64,000 bases of DNA from Elymus sibiricus (Eukaryota > Streptophyta > Magnoliopsida > Poales > Poaceae): assembly GCA_039707655.1 (NCBI GenBank), contig CM077671.1, positions 245,224,595-245,288,594 on the forward strand, given 5' to 3'. The notes beneath the pieces are model-generated. The model was given only the letters and a program-made list of their open reading frames with translations, did not search any database and was not told where the DNA came from. Each line of letters starts with the position of its first letter. Positions within the stretch are counted from its first letter, which is position 1. Below, piece by piece: positions 1 to 11,514 of this stretch. Made by a program: the position numbers and the translations under genes.

Positions 1-43
1 TGACTACTTCAAAAGTCAAAGACTCGCATTTGTAATTGTACTC

Positions 44-685
44 TCACCTGAAGGCAACATCGAGATTTATTCGCCCAATCAGATAAGCTGACTTTCCAGG
101 GACAATTCCATGAAAAATTGTGGTTGAAGGTTGCAACTTACTCTCAGCCAGATTCATCCGCCGGAAAGTATCGTAATATAGAATATTAATGCTGCTACCC
201 CCATCCATTAGAACCTTCGTCAGGGTATAACCGCCAACTTGAGGTGCCACCATCAGAGCGAGACCACCCGGGTTGTCAACCTGCAGAGGATGATCTTCTC
301 GGATCCAAGTAATTGGTTGCTCAGACCAGTTTGAATATCTTGGAACCGCCGGCTCGACTAAGTTAACAACCCTTTGCTTCCGTTTGCGATCCTTCATGCA
401 AGTGCTGGTGGTGAACAAATGATATTGCCCACTGTTCAGTTGTTTGGGATTACTCTGAAACCCTGCTTGATTGTTGTGCTGCTGATTACCCTGTCCAGAA
501 CATTGTTGTCCATTGTTATGACCGTCATGATGCTGATAACTAGCCCCCGAGCCACCAGATCCATTGGAGCTTGGACCCGCGAAGCCCCCGGACGAACCAG
601 CGCCGGGCCCGCCATGGTGACCCAGGTTTCCTCCACCATTGCCTCCTTGAAAATTTTGAATAGCTTGATTGTGGAACTCCTGCAT
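44..685 (-). pseudogene. Gag tail and retropepsin start of gypsy element 1
   Basis: A 213-codon minus-strand frame. The first ~85 residues are a Gly/Ser/Asn/His-rich gag tail. After about residue 110 there is a link typical of gypsy gag-pro, then VLMDGGSSINILYYDTFRRM, which contains the retropepsin-like catalytic motif D-G-(G)-S. This is the aspartic protease that would process the gag-pol polyprotein. The rest of pol lies left of the window. The frame differs from the preceding gag piece. Confidence 0.75.
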
Positions 686-703
686 AAAGTGGCAATTCTC
701 CCA

Positions 704-2950
704 TTAATGAGCGGCCAGCTTATCAGGGAAACTGTGCTTTGGAAAAGGGCCTTTGAGTGCCTCCTCATAGTTGCGTGGCTTATTCCCACTATAAGTCATG
801 CCGGAGTTTTTATTTTGCCACTGAGCCTTGAAACCATCATTAGTGTTGGCAACAAAATCTGATCCACCTTCAGGTTGCTTCCTCTTTTCATTATTGCCTT
901 GACCGCCGTGATTCCCATTGTGGCCATGGCTTTGCTGATGACCTCTGCCACCATCATTTTTCTTATGCTTACCACCCTTCTCCTCGTCAGAACCAGGGTC
1001 CTTCGTGTTGTTTGACTCAGCATACCTAGTTAGAACATCCATAAGATCTCCCATGTCCTGGACTTTGCGCTTGAGGCACCCCAGCTTCTGGACGAGCAGT
1101 TGGAAGTGGCAGTTTTTCTCCAAAATAAGACAGCCTGAGCAGTGGTGATGCCATCAGAAGAGTGGATAATCTCCGCGACCCGGCGAGTCCAGTGATGGGC
1201 GGAGTCGCCCGTGCGCTGAACGCAGTGTTGTAGATCTACAATCGTCATTGGGCGTTTATAGGTACCTTGAAAATGTTTGATGAAACGCTCCTTCAACTCT
1301 GCCCAGGAGTTGACAGAGTTAGGTGGAAGATTTTTCAACCACGTGCGAGCCGGTCCTTCCAGCATCATGGTCAGATATTTTGCACACACGGTGTCGCTGA
1401 CATCAAGCATATCCATGGCTAACTCGTAGATTTTGACCCATGCCGTCGACTCAAGGTCGGCCATATAATTAGGGACTTTGCGAGGCCCTTTGAAATCCTT
1501 AGGCATACGCTCTCTGCGAAGAGCTGGGTTTAGACAGGGAACTCCGATCATCCTGCTGCTAACTCCAACTCCCAATGCCGCTGAGTGAGGGTCCCAGTAG
1601 GCTGTTGAGCCGCCCTTGCTGCTGCCGCTTCTGCCTCCGCTTGCCGTGCTGCTCTTGCTGCATCAACAACCGCCTAGGCATTTGATAACACAGGCCAGGT
1701 TGGGGAAATCTAAGGCTGTTGCCTTCGCCCGCTGCTGGAAACCGCCGGGGACTTCACATGGCGACTCTTACTGCGACTGGCGTCAGGCGTGGAATGCATC
1801 CGATCATGACTATAAGAGTACTGCGCTTGCTGTGTCACCGCTCTTTTCAACATCTATATGGCGTTCCTGGCCGGAATCTCAACTGGAGTGTTCCCGTGGA
1901 TAGGAAGTGCTTCTAGATTATGAGTCGCTGCTAACATGTTGTCAACAGGGTTGGAGAAGTGACCTTGTGGCGTCTGGAAACGTCGAGGCAACGATTGAGC
2001 CGGTGGCGGTTGAGCCGGCTCAATCTGCTGGGCTGTTTGACGAGGCGGATCCTCGCACGGCTGTCCAGCTCCTGGCGTCTACTGCGGGGTGGGGAATAAT
2101 CGTGATGGCTCGAGGTTTAATGGTAGCCGACTCTGGTGTCTCCTCTAGTAAACCGCCTCAGAGGCATCTCGACGAAGCCCTAATTGCCAAGCCTCGGCCT
2201 TCAAGCGCTCTGACTCATTATGGATATGAGCCTGTAATTCCGCCATCCAAGCGTTTTCGACATTAATTTCTTCTTCTACCTTGGCCATCTGCTCGCGAAG
2301 TTTTATCAATTCCGCATTACGCTCTTCCTGATTTTCCGCAGTAACAGCCGTCCCCACGAGATTTACCATCTCAGCCATCAGGTCCATCATGGCTTGAGCC
2401 GGGGTCTTGCCTGACCCGCCCGTGCCGTTTGCTGCTCCTGCCGTCGACGGATCTTGAGCCGCCGCGGTTCCTGCCATGTAGACAGTGACCTGACGGGGCG
2501 GCTCATGGGACTTCTTAAGAGCTTCAACCTCGGAAGAGCCCCCAAGTCTACTGTCATAAAGGGGACAAATCGACTCGGTGTATCCCATGGAAGACTCGCC
2601 ATCAGAGTTGACGAGGGTGTCCCTGCTGCCTGCCGGCTCATCCGATAGGCTGACTCCTTGGGTGAAGCCGACGAAGCCGTGACGCCGGTCGGCTTGACGC
2701 CGGCCAGGTCGGGCACGCCGAGCCGGCTCGACGATGTCAGTGCAGATGTCCAGCTCGGGTACTAACACGCCGATTTTGCCGATGAAGACGTGGATGTTGC
2801 CAAAGGGGACCCGATACCCGTACTCAATTGATTCGGCCTCGGGGCCCCAGCCTGAATTGTCTATGTAGAGCTTGCCGCAGCGACTCTTGGTCATCTGACC
2901 AACCGCGTAACTCCCGAACCCTGGAATAGCTCCCTCCGAGAACTCAACTC
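704..2950 (-). pseudogene. Decayed gag of gypsy element 1
   Basis: Gag region read right to left on the minus strand in several frames. An upstream piece (about 2910-2145) has a glutamate/lysine-rich helical stretch. A capsid-like piece (1575-1030) has the retrotransposon_gag signature: residues LEGPARTWLKNLPP followed by WAELKERFIKHFQGTY. A Gly/His/Asn-rich tail lies at 1123-704. Frame changes between these pieces show that it is broken. Gag would package element RNA in a virus-like particle. The link between the leader ORF and the capsid piece (1576-2145) has no good frame. Confidence 0.7.
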
Positions 2951-2982
2951 CACCGCGCGACAGCCCCACGATGGGCGCCAAC

Positions 2983-3514
2983 TGTCGTGGTTTTGTCACG
3001 ACAGATGTCCTCATGAAAGGACTTAGGTGTGGAGCCATCATGACTAGGTGGTGACTTGAAGGGGTTGATCGGCAACGAGAGACGAGTTTACCCAGGTTCG
3101 GCCCCTCCGATGGAGGTAAAAGCCTACGTCCTGCTTTGTGTATATTGATGATGATCTCGATTACAAGGGTGCGGAATCGCTAACCTATCTCTCGAGGGTT
3201 GCTTTCTTACTTAATCCTTCTACCTCAGGGGCTCCCCTTTATATATATAGGTTGAGGCCCCGAGGTTACAATGGAGTCCGGGTCGAAATACAACTCGTGC
3301 CCTAGTCTAACTCTATCTACTTATCTTGCCTTTCAAGCAAAATACTCTTACCTTCTCCCGTGAGCCGGCATGCCACTCGGCATTTCCAAGAGCCGGCCTT
3401 TGGAGTAAGCCGCCTTCTGGGCCTTAAACTTCTTGATAGAACCTTTCCTTATGGGCCGCCGGACATTCCGGGTCAATGTTGGGCGGGTCATACCCGTGGG
3501 GTATATCCCCAACA
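2983..3514 (-). repeat. 5' LTR of gypsy element 1
   Basis: 532 bp bounded by TG at 2983 and CA at 3514 on the plus strand. On the minus strand it starts TGTTGGGGATATACCC and ends CCACGACA. A primer-binding motif abuts its inner edge. A TATA-like run (ttatatatata) lies near 3239-3249. The outer flank 3515-3519 (ctgac) is the candidate target-site sequence. Confidence 0.8.
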
Positions 3515-3518
3515 CTGA

Positions 3519-5464
3519 CCATGGGTTGAACTTCGGGGCGACTGGCTCTAATGCGTAGATGTCCCGAAGTACACGCTTCCTCTCCCTCTTGGGGACGTGG
3601 GTAACATAGATCATGTTCACCTCTGTTACCTCATTAGGAAATTTCTTTTGGCCTCCATTGTGGGGCCGCTGAGGTTCATCCTTGTATTCACTGCAATTTT
3701 GGGTTTTACTTTGACCCTCGTCGCTACCTTGCTAGCTTGTTTGAAGACCCAGAAATTCCTGTTAGTGTAGGTTGCTGGTTTGTCTTGAGTGCCATGGATT
3801 TGGCACGGTCGATCCAAGATCCTGTCTAGCTGGCTAGGTCCCTCCTTATTCCCTTTAAAGGGTTTCCTTTTCTGTCCGGATCTCGGTCCGGTGAACCCTG
3901 CATTGACTACGGCGTCCTCTGTGTCGCTCCCACAATTTTTATGCATGCGCTTGTTTTTATTGCGTCGAGGCTTTCCATTGGCGTCGCATGTCTCCAAAGT
4001 GCCCGCCTCACCATTGTGAGTGCTTCGTGCGAGCCAGCTGTCTTCTCCCACACAAAAGTGGGTCATCAGTGAAGTGAGGGCTGCCATGGTCCTCGGCTTG
4101 TCTTGGCCGAGCTGGCAGGCAAGCCATTCATCTTGGATATTATTTTTGAATGCAGTGATGGCTTCGGTGTCGGAGCAGTCTATGATCTAGTTATTTTTAG
4201 TAAGGAACCTGTTCCAGAACTTCCGAGCAGATTCACCTAGCTGCTGGGTGACAAGACTGAGGTCGTCAGCGTCCGGAGGTCGGACGTAAGTGCCTTGGAA
4301 ATTTGCCCTAAAGGCATCTTCAAGGTCTTCCCATCTACCAATAGAATGAGGAGGCAGGCTGTTAATCCAATGCCTAGCCGGCCACTTTAGCTTGAGCGGA
4401 AAATATTTTGATGGTGTGGAGGTCATCTCAGTTAGCCATGTGTATGTAGAGAAGGAAATCTTCGATCCACACTGCTGGGTCTGTGGTGCCATCGTATGAT
4501 TCTATGTTGATGGGCTTAAACCCTTCTGGAAATTGATGTTCCATTACCCTGCTTGTAAAGCAGATCGGGTGGGCTAAACCTTGGAACCAGGTAGTATCCC
4601 ATCGGAGGTCGGGGGAGAGTCGTGTGTAGGCTTGATCTTGGGCACGACCGTTCCTGTCTATCCAGGTGTCATAGCCGTCGGACCCGGCTGGTGCGCGTCC
4701 TTTTGAGCCATAGATGGACCGAGGAGGCACTCGGTTTGCCTCAATGTGACATCGAACGTCATTTGGGTCTAGGTAACCCACGGGGTCCTTGCCATAACGG
4801 CGTGGAGCCGGTCAGGTATTGAGGTTTTCCCGCACTGGCCTGTCCCGACCTCTAGGCGTTGGTCAGGCGCGTCGGCGGCTAGTTCTTCATCAAACTCCGG
4901 CAGCAGACGCCTACGTGGGTATGATTTTGGCGCGCTACGGCATCGGTCTTCGAGATCTTATTCGGACGAGAGTACTTCAACCCAATTTTCATTCAGCGCA
5001 TCCGTATTCGCTTGCAGCAGCTGCTGCTTGCATTTCATGCTTCGAGCGGTGGCGAAGAGGCATCGCCGGAAGCGCTCTTGTTCGAAGGGGTCTTCAAGGA
5101 CGATATAGTCCTCGGTACCGAGGATCTCGTCTTTCTGGGACTCCGGCATGTAATTGTCGTCGGCCCCTTCAAAGAGGTCGTCCAGATCCAAGTCCTCGGG
5201 ATTTTCTTTGGGATTGCCGTTCTGTACTGGGGAGGCTTGAGGGTCCTCTCGAGTGTTATCGGTGTCACCGCCCATTGCCTCATCGTCATCGGCGGTGGTG
5301 TTATTGCCGTTGGGTTCCCCATTGTTGCCCCTTCGGCGTCTACGCCGACGTATTGGAGAGGATTTGGGGGTATCCACGATATGGACATCATAGGTGGATG
5401 TTGCAGTCCAATTGCTAGTGTTTAAGGGGCGAAGTGTGTGCTGTGGGGCCATCAGCATCTTCAT
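3519..5464 (-). pseudogene. Decayed gag of gypsy element 2
   Basis: Minus-strand gag in pieces. An acidic N-terminal region spans 5464-4958. A middle piece (4781-4428) contains IESYDGTTDPAVWIEDF. A capsid core (4492-4187) has LKWPARHWINSLPPHSI and FRANFQGTYVRP. A Lys/Arg-rich tail (4087-3626) has PCQIHGTQDKPATYTNRNFW. A last short stretch (about 3620-3519) carries YVTHVPKRERKRVLRDIY, just before the protease. Frame shifts and stops separate the pieces, so no Gag can be made. The protease was cut off by insertion of element 1. Confidence 0.75.
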
Positions 5465-5781
5465 CCATGTATGTGGCCTCGTCGTAGTCTAGCACGTCGG
5501 TTAAGTCGTCGACCATTGTGACTAGGTGGGTGGTGGGTGGGACGTAAATTTCCCGATCATCGTCTTTAAGTCTGATCTTGTAGTAAACCGAAGTCTTGCC
5601 ATCCGAGATAGACATGCTCTAGATACGTTCGAGCATCTCGTTCAGGTGAGATAGTTCTCTGGAGTTCATTGCGTGGCTATAAGTGGGTCTGACTCGAAGC
5701 GTGCCCGGCAAAGTTGTCAGAGTCGAGATTCTGAATCGGATCGGAGCTCCATTGGTAGGATCGTGAATCGTAGAATCATAA

Positions 5782-6375
5782 CTACCAGGATCGTAGAAAC
5801 TTAGATTCTATGAGCACAATCGTAGAATCGGAGGGGCTAGTTTGGATCGTAAGGTCATAAGATTCTAAGACTTGAGTCGCGATTCTGACAACTTTACTGC
5901 CCGGTGTATAGCTTGGCGTGTTTCTGGCGTGGAGGGGATCCAAGGGTGATTCTATATCCCATGCCAGGGTTGGCTCGAGATCCAACGTAGCTTCCAAGAT
6001 AGGGTCCGGGCTGGGGTTCGAGGGGAGATCGCATGAAGTCGCAACATCAGGGTTCTCCGATGACACCAAGGTTTCTGGCCCGACATCCTCGAAAGAGATC
6101 GGTTTCGGAGTCGATCCTCCGGTGCCTGGTAGCCACTCCACCCGGCCGGGTGTCCAGCCTGACAGGATGAGTTCTCCATGGGAATCTGTGGTGTATTCCA
6201 GGCCTCCAAAGGACAGGATCTGTTCCGGGGCGTAGTTCTCAACGGAGGCCAGATGGCCGGTCGTATCGACGCAGAAGATCATGTTGCCGAACACGAAAAG
6301 TTGGCTGAGGACGTAAACATTCCTGCTTCTATTGTTGCAGTTGATCTGCAGATGAGGCATCGATCCTTTTGTCAA
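5782..6375 (-). pseudogene. Leader ORF remnant of gypsy element 2
   Basis: A 197-codon minus-strand frame between the LTR and gag. It has no domain I recognise and is acidic and proline-rich. It sits where these gypsy elements have an untranslated leader or an upstream ORF. It may be an open frame by chance, as it starts only about 30 bp inside the LTR edge. Confidence 0.3.
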
Positions 6376-6407
6376 TCTCGCGGCGGAACTCTCAATGAAA
6401 GCGCAAG

Positions 6408-6900
6408 TGTCGGTGTGAAAACCGACAGACCTCGGTGTAGGGGGTCCAGAGCTACGGATCTCGGCCGGATGGTAACAGGAACAATGGGGCGATGTTTACC
6501 CAGGTTTGGGCCCTCTTGATGGAGGTAATACCCTACTTCATGCTCTTGTTTATATCAATGGAGAAGTATCAAGTACAGAGTTGATCTACCTCGAGATCGT
6601 TAGATGTGTTCTAACTCTAGGGCTAGGTGAATTATATTGCGTTGATGCTCCCTCTATGGGAAAAACCCTATGGGTTATATACACACCAGGTAGGGCATCT
6701 AGGGTTACAAGGTTGGCATCTTGGCGTGGAGGCGGCATGAGAAGTCTTGGAGTATATGTCAAGCCTTCGGCAGATGCAGTCTTGATAACGCCACGTCGTA
6801 CAGCTTCCGGAGTCCATCTTGAGAAGAATGAGGGCCCATCGGTCCAATCCAAGGAGCATGGGCCGACTAGGCTAGTACCCCCTAGTCCAGGACACCGTCA
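6408..6900 (-). repeat. 5' LTR of gypsy element 2
   Basis: 493 bp from TG (6408) to CA (6900) on the plus strand. On the minus strand it begins TGACGGTGTCCTGGACTAGG and ends in ACCGACA. It includes the conserved segment tacccaggtttgggccctc (about 6495-6513), which has counterparts in the LTRs of element 1 and of the 21494-27919 element. Confidence 0.8.
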
Positions 6901-7970
6901 CCGGCATTATGACAAAGCAAATTAAAATCATGAGAGATACCTAGCTTGGCGAGAGTATTCGCACAAGCCCATTTGGTTGCTTTGATCTTCCTTGCGGTGA
7001 GCTTCTGGAACTTCTTCCTTGCTCCATGGTCGGTGAAGACGATCCCCTAAGTTAAAACTTATTATGGTTGTGCGGTGGATGAACTCGAACCACCGCATAC
7101 ACGTGAAGACCTCCGTGTAAACATGTACAAAATAATTTTTCAGTCCAACATAATGAAACAACAATGATCCTACGGTACTCACATCATCATAGTCCTCTAA
7201 AAACATCAAAAAATCCATGCCAAACTCGAGTTTGAATAAAAATATGCATATCCTAGACATGGCAATGCTAGGCATGTAGAACGTTGATTCGTGAAAAATA
7301 AGTTGGGGATCGGAGGAGAAACGTAAGGTAGATCGATCACACGAAAGGATTCGAACTAAATACAAACGAGTAGATAGATCGGGCGAAGTTTTTCTAGGGT
7401 TTGGCGAGGTTTGGAGGAAGAAGAAGAAAAAAGAGAGAGATGGGGGCAAAATACCTCCTTCCTCGGGCTTATTGGAGTTGTCGGCGCGCAAAACGACCGC
7501 TCATATGGGCGCAAGTGCCCGCATGGAACACCGTCTTCAACACGGTTAAACTCACCTTTGCATGCATGCAGATGAAACAACCGCCGAAACGGACGCTGGC
7601 GTCCATTTAAAACGTCGTCGTTCACTCTGTCTATTTTGTGCTCCTGGTCAAAGATGCTAAACGACCGCTCGAACGGGCGCGTGCATCCGTTTGGAACACC
7701 GTCAAACACTCTGGACTTGGTGATGGTTTCTGCAAAGAATCAAAACAACCGCTCGAATGGGCGTGTGCGCCTGTTTGATACATCGTCTTTCTCTCTGTTG
7801 TCCCTGGTTATTTTGCGCTGGAACCTCCTGCAGGTCAAACGACCGCACGTGCGACCGTTGCGGTCGTAGCAAAAGGCCGTAGTTTGGTCTATTTCTTCCG
7901 AATCTTTTATTTTTCTTTGTTTTCCTGTGGTGTTAGTTTCATAGCAATACATAGACATATTTCTAGGCAT
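6901..7970 (-). mobile_element. Gypsy fragment: LTR 3' portion, leader and gag start
   Basis: Minus-strand fragment interrupted on its left by element 2. Read right to left it holds an LTR-like stretch with repeated motifs (7866-7492), a 5' UTR-like CT-rich leader (about 7470-7050), and the first codons of a gag (about 7040-6905), where the frame HGARKKFQKLTARKIKATKW is visible. The right limit is uncertain because it grades into the next element near 7970-8100. Confidence 0.55.
7492..7866 (-). repeat. Diverged ~45-bp motif repeated five times (period ~82-95 bp)
   Basis: Copies begin near 7492, 7577, 7659, 7743 and 7838 (the last partial). They share the core acgaccgctcgaacgggcg, and the four full copies continue with a second core close to gtttggaacaccgtc. 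On the minus strand each copy reads as a variant of D-D-V-P-x-x-R-x-R-P-F-E-R-S-F. One related copy lies in the LTR at 11223-11277. Confidence 0.75.
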
Positions 7971-8171
7971 TCAAACATCACTCATATAAATTATCTTGCA
8001 CAAGGCTAGGCCTTCATTAGAACAACTCTTCCAAACTCACTTCTTTACATGGAACTCCAATCACTCTTTTATTAAAAGCAAAACTGAAAACTAACTTTTC
8101 TACTTTATTCACGTGAGTTGCCTCCCACGAACCGCTTGTTTTCTCATCGGATAGCTCGACCGTAGTGGTGA

Positions 8172-8700
8172 TCAAGGTGGTGTTAGAACACCGAGACCGT
8201 AGCTTCTAGCATTCAAAATGATGCCACCTCCTGTGTAGGTCTTCAATTTCTTTTTCCTGGGGAAATGCCTTATAAGAGGATCTTTAGCTGGTAAATCAAA
8301 ATGAACATTCCCCTCAAACATATTTATCACAGCTTTGATAGTCCTTAGAAAAGGTCTGCCGACAATTTTAGGAGCAATTAGATCTTCAGGCATATCTACT
8401 ATAACAAGATCAATCATGACAGGGCAATCTTTAATTTGAACTATAACTCCATGCTTAATGCCTACTTCTTGAGTAAAAGTGGAGTTAGTCACATTCAATA
8501 TAATCTCCGTATTAACATAAGGACCAAGACTGAGACTATTATAAACAGATTTGGGGATAGTGGAAACACTTGCCCCAAGATCACTTAAAGCACTAAACTT
8601 ATTAAATCCTATCTCAATCTCTATAGTAGGTTCAAAAGCATCCTCTTGCTTAGTTGATAACTTACTGAATCACTTTTTTATTTCATCATCAAGTTCACTT
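8172..8700 (-). pseudogene. Decayed retropepsin-like protease of Athila-like element
   Basis: Minus-strand frame with APKIVGRPFLRTIKAVINMF, the C-terminal half of the clan AA protease of Athila elements (compare ILGRPFLRTIGAVIDM at about 32990-32930). The upstream part near 8560-8640 is interrupted by stops. No reverse transcriptase follows. Confidence 0.65.
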
Positions 8701-8989
8701 ACCTTGGTTGCAACTTGTTAAACAAAGACATTATATGCCTCATCATTAGTTACCTACGGTAGTGGATACTTCATGGATATCATCTTGAAAAATCTGCAAC
8801 GGTATAATTGTAATCTGGCACATGGCTTGTGTCAAGTACCTCACCTTTCTATTTGTTGCTTCTTGCCATTTTAACTTCTTAAACCGGGTTAGGCTTCGGT
8901 TTACCTGTAAACTTAGCCAAAATCAAGGTTTGGCTCTCTGCTACATTTGCCACTTGTGCTACCATATTCTTCGATCGAGCTTCAAGTAT

Positions 8990-10032
8990 CTACACATCAT
9001 TTTTTAGTCCAACAACCTTATCGGTCAATTGACCAAGTAAGTTATCATGATTCTTCAAGGTATTCTTGAAGTTTTCATTTTGCTCAGTCTGGCTAGCAAT
9101 AAAACTTTTAAGAGTTTCTTCAAGAGTATTTCTATTGCCACAATTATCTCCATTAAAATTATTGGATGCTCCTCCATTATTAGGATAAGGAAGTTTAGGA
9201 GCATATCCATTATTTTTCCAACTGAGATTATAGCTATTACGAGCAATAAAATTCACACCACTAGTATCTTCATTAGTGATGGCATTGACATTTACCTTTT
9301 CTTTACCTTTCATCAAAGAGATAAGTTCTTCTACCTTGGTTGTCAACTCTGAGCTATTTTCTTCTATGACATTCAACTTCTTGGTGGTGGTTCTCTCAAC
9401 ATGCCATTGGGCATGGTTCTCTTGCATATCATCTAGTATCTTCTTGACATCTTCTATGGGCTTTCCCATGATTGTTTCTCCTGCAACTGTATCAAGCATA
9501 GTTTTTGACATGTAATTCAAGCCATTATAAAACATATGAAGGATTAACCACCCCTCCATTCGATGATTGGGACGGTTTCTTATAGCTTCTTTCATTCTAT
9601 CCCACGCAAGCGCTAGTGGCTCACGTTCCTCTTGCTTGAAACCTATAATCTAAGAACGTAATTGCATAATTTTTGCAGGTGGACAAAACTTCGATAAAAT
9701 TTACTGCAACAAGCAGCCCAACAAGTAATACTGCCTTTAGGCAAAGCAAAAAGTCATTCCTTAGATTTTCCTCTCAAAGAGAAAGGAAATAAGCGAAGTT
9801 TCAGAGCATATGGGTCATAATCCTTTATGCGTGTCATGTTGCACAATTCAGCAAAATTATGTAAATGCATACCTGCATCTTCGGAAGCAGAGCCTCCAAA
9901 TTGGTCCTATTGAACCATGGAAACTAGGTTCGATTTGATCTCATATTCTGTAGCTGCAACATCAGGTTGTGCTATTGGTTCACGCATGAAATTGTTGCTA
10001 GGAGTAGCAAAACTCCCAAGATTATGAGCCAT
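8990..10032 (-). pseudogene. Decayed Athila-like gag
   Basis: Starts with ATG at about 10032 on the minus strand (MAHNLGSFATP). The first part has several stops between 10030 and 9600. The second part is an open 201-codon frame (9595-8990) with FYNGLNYMSKTMLDTVAGET and an Asn/Gly-rich tail. It would be the capsid protein of the element and is non-functional because of the internal stops. Confidence 0.75.
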
Positions 10033-10160
10033 AGTAACTTTTTGGTGTTTTCAACTAAAAGATTGCAACAAAATAAAACTTAAAAGTAAAAAACAAAAAC
10101 AGAAAATTAACTTTAACAAAAAAACTCTAAACACAAAGACTAGGAATACTAAACTCCTCC

Positions 10161-10175
10161 CCGGCAATGGCGCCA
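10161..10175 (-). other. Primer-binding site, tRNA-Asp type
   Basis: The plus strand reads ccggcaatggcgcca. This equals the 3' end of plant tRNA-Asp(GUC) with CCA added, except for one C-to-T change, so the minus-strand element RNA could pair with that tRNA. It compares with the unmutated site at 35035-35049. Confidence 0.8.
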
Positions 10176-10186
10176 GAAAAAGGGCT

Positions 10187-11514
10187 TGATATCTCCTTTT
10201 ATTGATTCGGTATTGGAACAAGAAAGGGTATCCCACACCTATTTCCCCAGAGGTGACCCTGGGTATCAAACCCACGAGAGGAAGATTCCCTTGAGGCAAT
10301 GGTCTCTAGCAATCTTTTTGTCAAAGTCTCAATCCAGCTTTTGACCGGATCAGCAAGCAAATTGGGATTCAACACTTATGATAAAAAGAAGGTACGGGGA
10401 TGAGGTCTTAATGCTTACAACCATGTATTAGTGTTGGGATCAAAAATGATATTAGTTTGTGCTCGGGAAGTCACCCATCAAGAGGTGCTTGCTTCATATC
10501 GGAGTGGGGGATGTGTCCAAGTAACATCTTGACCGGCACGAGTCCTACATCAAGAATCAGTTGTCCTACCGAAGGCCCTATCCGTCTCACGGGGTTGCCC
10601 AGATAATTAAGATAATAATATCAGGAAAAAGCATGGATGTTTAATGAATACGCCTCATGAATCCCCAAGGTTATGATCCATGTTACTAAACCTTACTGCC
10701 ACCGGTGTTCGGTATAACACTTCATGGTCCCCTTGCTCTTAGCCTCACTGGTGCTCAATCTCCATGATCCTGGGTACCTACAGGGATGAAGATCACGGAC
10801 AAGATAAGAGACACTTCACGAAACAGTTTTATTTCACACATACGAGACGTTGATTCAAAGACTTACATTGATCACTTCACCAAATACATGGGGTTGCAAG
10901 GCTCATGCCTCATCCCAGACCTTATCGAACTACTCACATATGGAGATCAGATCGCGAGAAGAAAAAATTGAAGAACACATCTTTGGATTGATTGATTGCA
11001 ATATGTCTTACAATGAATGCCTTGTGTGATGCACGATTACAAGTATGAACTAGATGAGAGAGCACTATGGTGGTGGAGATCAAAATGGCGGTGGCTAGGG
11101 TTTGTGGATGGAGATGATGATGAAGAGGTTCTAGTTGTGCTCGACGCTGTTCTGTTGACATTTCGACAGGGTCCCCATTGTATAAGTTTTTCAGGTGGAC
11201 GACCTGCCTTGGTTTCCACGCCAAATGACCGCACAAACGGGCGTGTGCGGTCGCATGGAACGTCGTCTTTGACTCTGGTGGCCTTCTGGCGCCTCCTGGT
11301 GACTTGTTTCTTCTTCATTTTCCTTCCTTTCCTTTCTCCCATGTGATTTCTTCCCTTTCTAGCCCATTTCCCGTCGAAAAATATCAAAGGGAGGATTTTT
11401 TGGAGTCCTTTGCATTCATTAGACATTGGTGGCAATATCGGAGCAAACATCTCTCTTTTAATGAAATATCACGGTTTAAACATGGTTGAAATGACTGTAA
11501 AAATATCACTCATC
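10187..11514 (-). repeat. 5' LTR of Athila-like element
   Basis: 1328 bp from TG (10187) to CA (11514) on the plus strand. On the minus strand it starts TGATGAGTGATATTTTTACAG and ends GGAGATATCA. The PBS is 11 bp inside its inner edge. It contains one copy of the GACCGCACAAACGGGCG motif at 11223-11277. Confidence 0.75.

Larger units (their letters stand above)
1..3514 (-). mobile_element. Gypsy LTR retrotransposon 1 (5' half), nested in element 2
   Basis: Minus-strand gypsy element entering from the left edge. The 5' LTR lies at 2983-3514, the primer-binding region directly left of it (about 2965-2982, TTGGCGCCC type on the minus strand), and then gag and the start of the protease toward base 1. 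RT, RNase H, integrase and the 3' LTR would be outside the window. Its right boundary interrupts the gag/protease region of element 2 at 3514/3515, so it inserted later. The TSD cannot be checked because the left end is absent. Confidence 0.85.
3515..6900 (-). mobile_element. Gypsy LTR retrotransposon 2 (5' part), interrupted by element 1
   Basis: Minus-strand gypsy element: 5' LTR at 6408-6900, a leader with a degraded ORF (6375-5782), then gag to 3515, where element 1 is inserted. The remainder lies outside the window. The 3' end of its LTR reads tgtcggtgtgaaaaccgac on the plus strand, a common Triticeae gypsy terminus (from memory). Its right flank is ccggc at 6901-6905. Confidence 0.8.
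7971..11514 (-). mobile_element. Athila-like gypsy element, 5' part (LTR, PBS, gag, protease)
   Basis: Minus-strand element: 5' LTR at 10187-11514, PBS at 10161-10175, gag from about 10030 to 8990, and protease remains at about 8700-8172. No RT or integrase motif follows; the element is lost near 7971-8100. Protein motifs and the tRNA-Asp-type PBS fit the Athila lineage of Ty3/gypsy. Confidence 0.75.
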
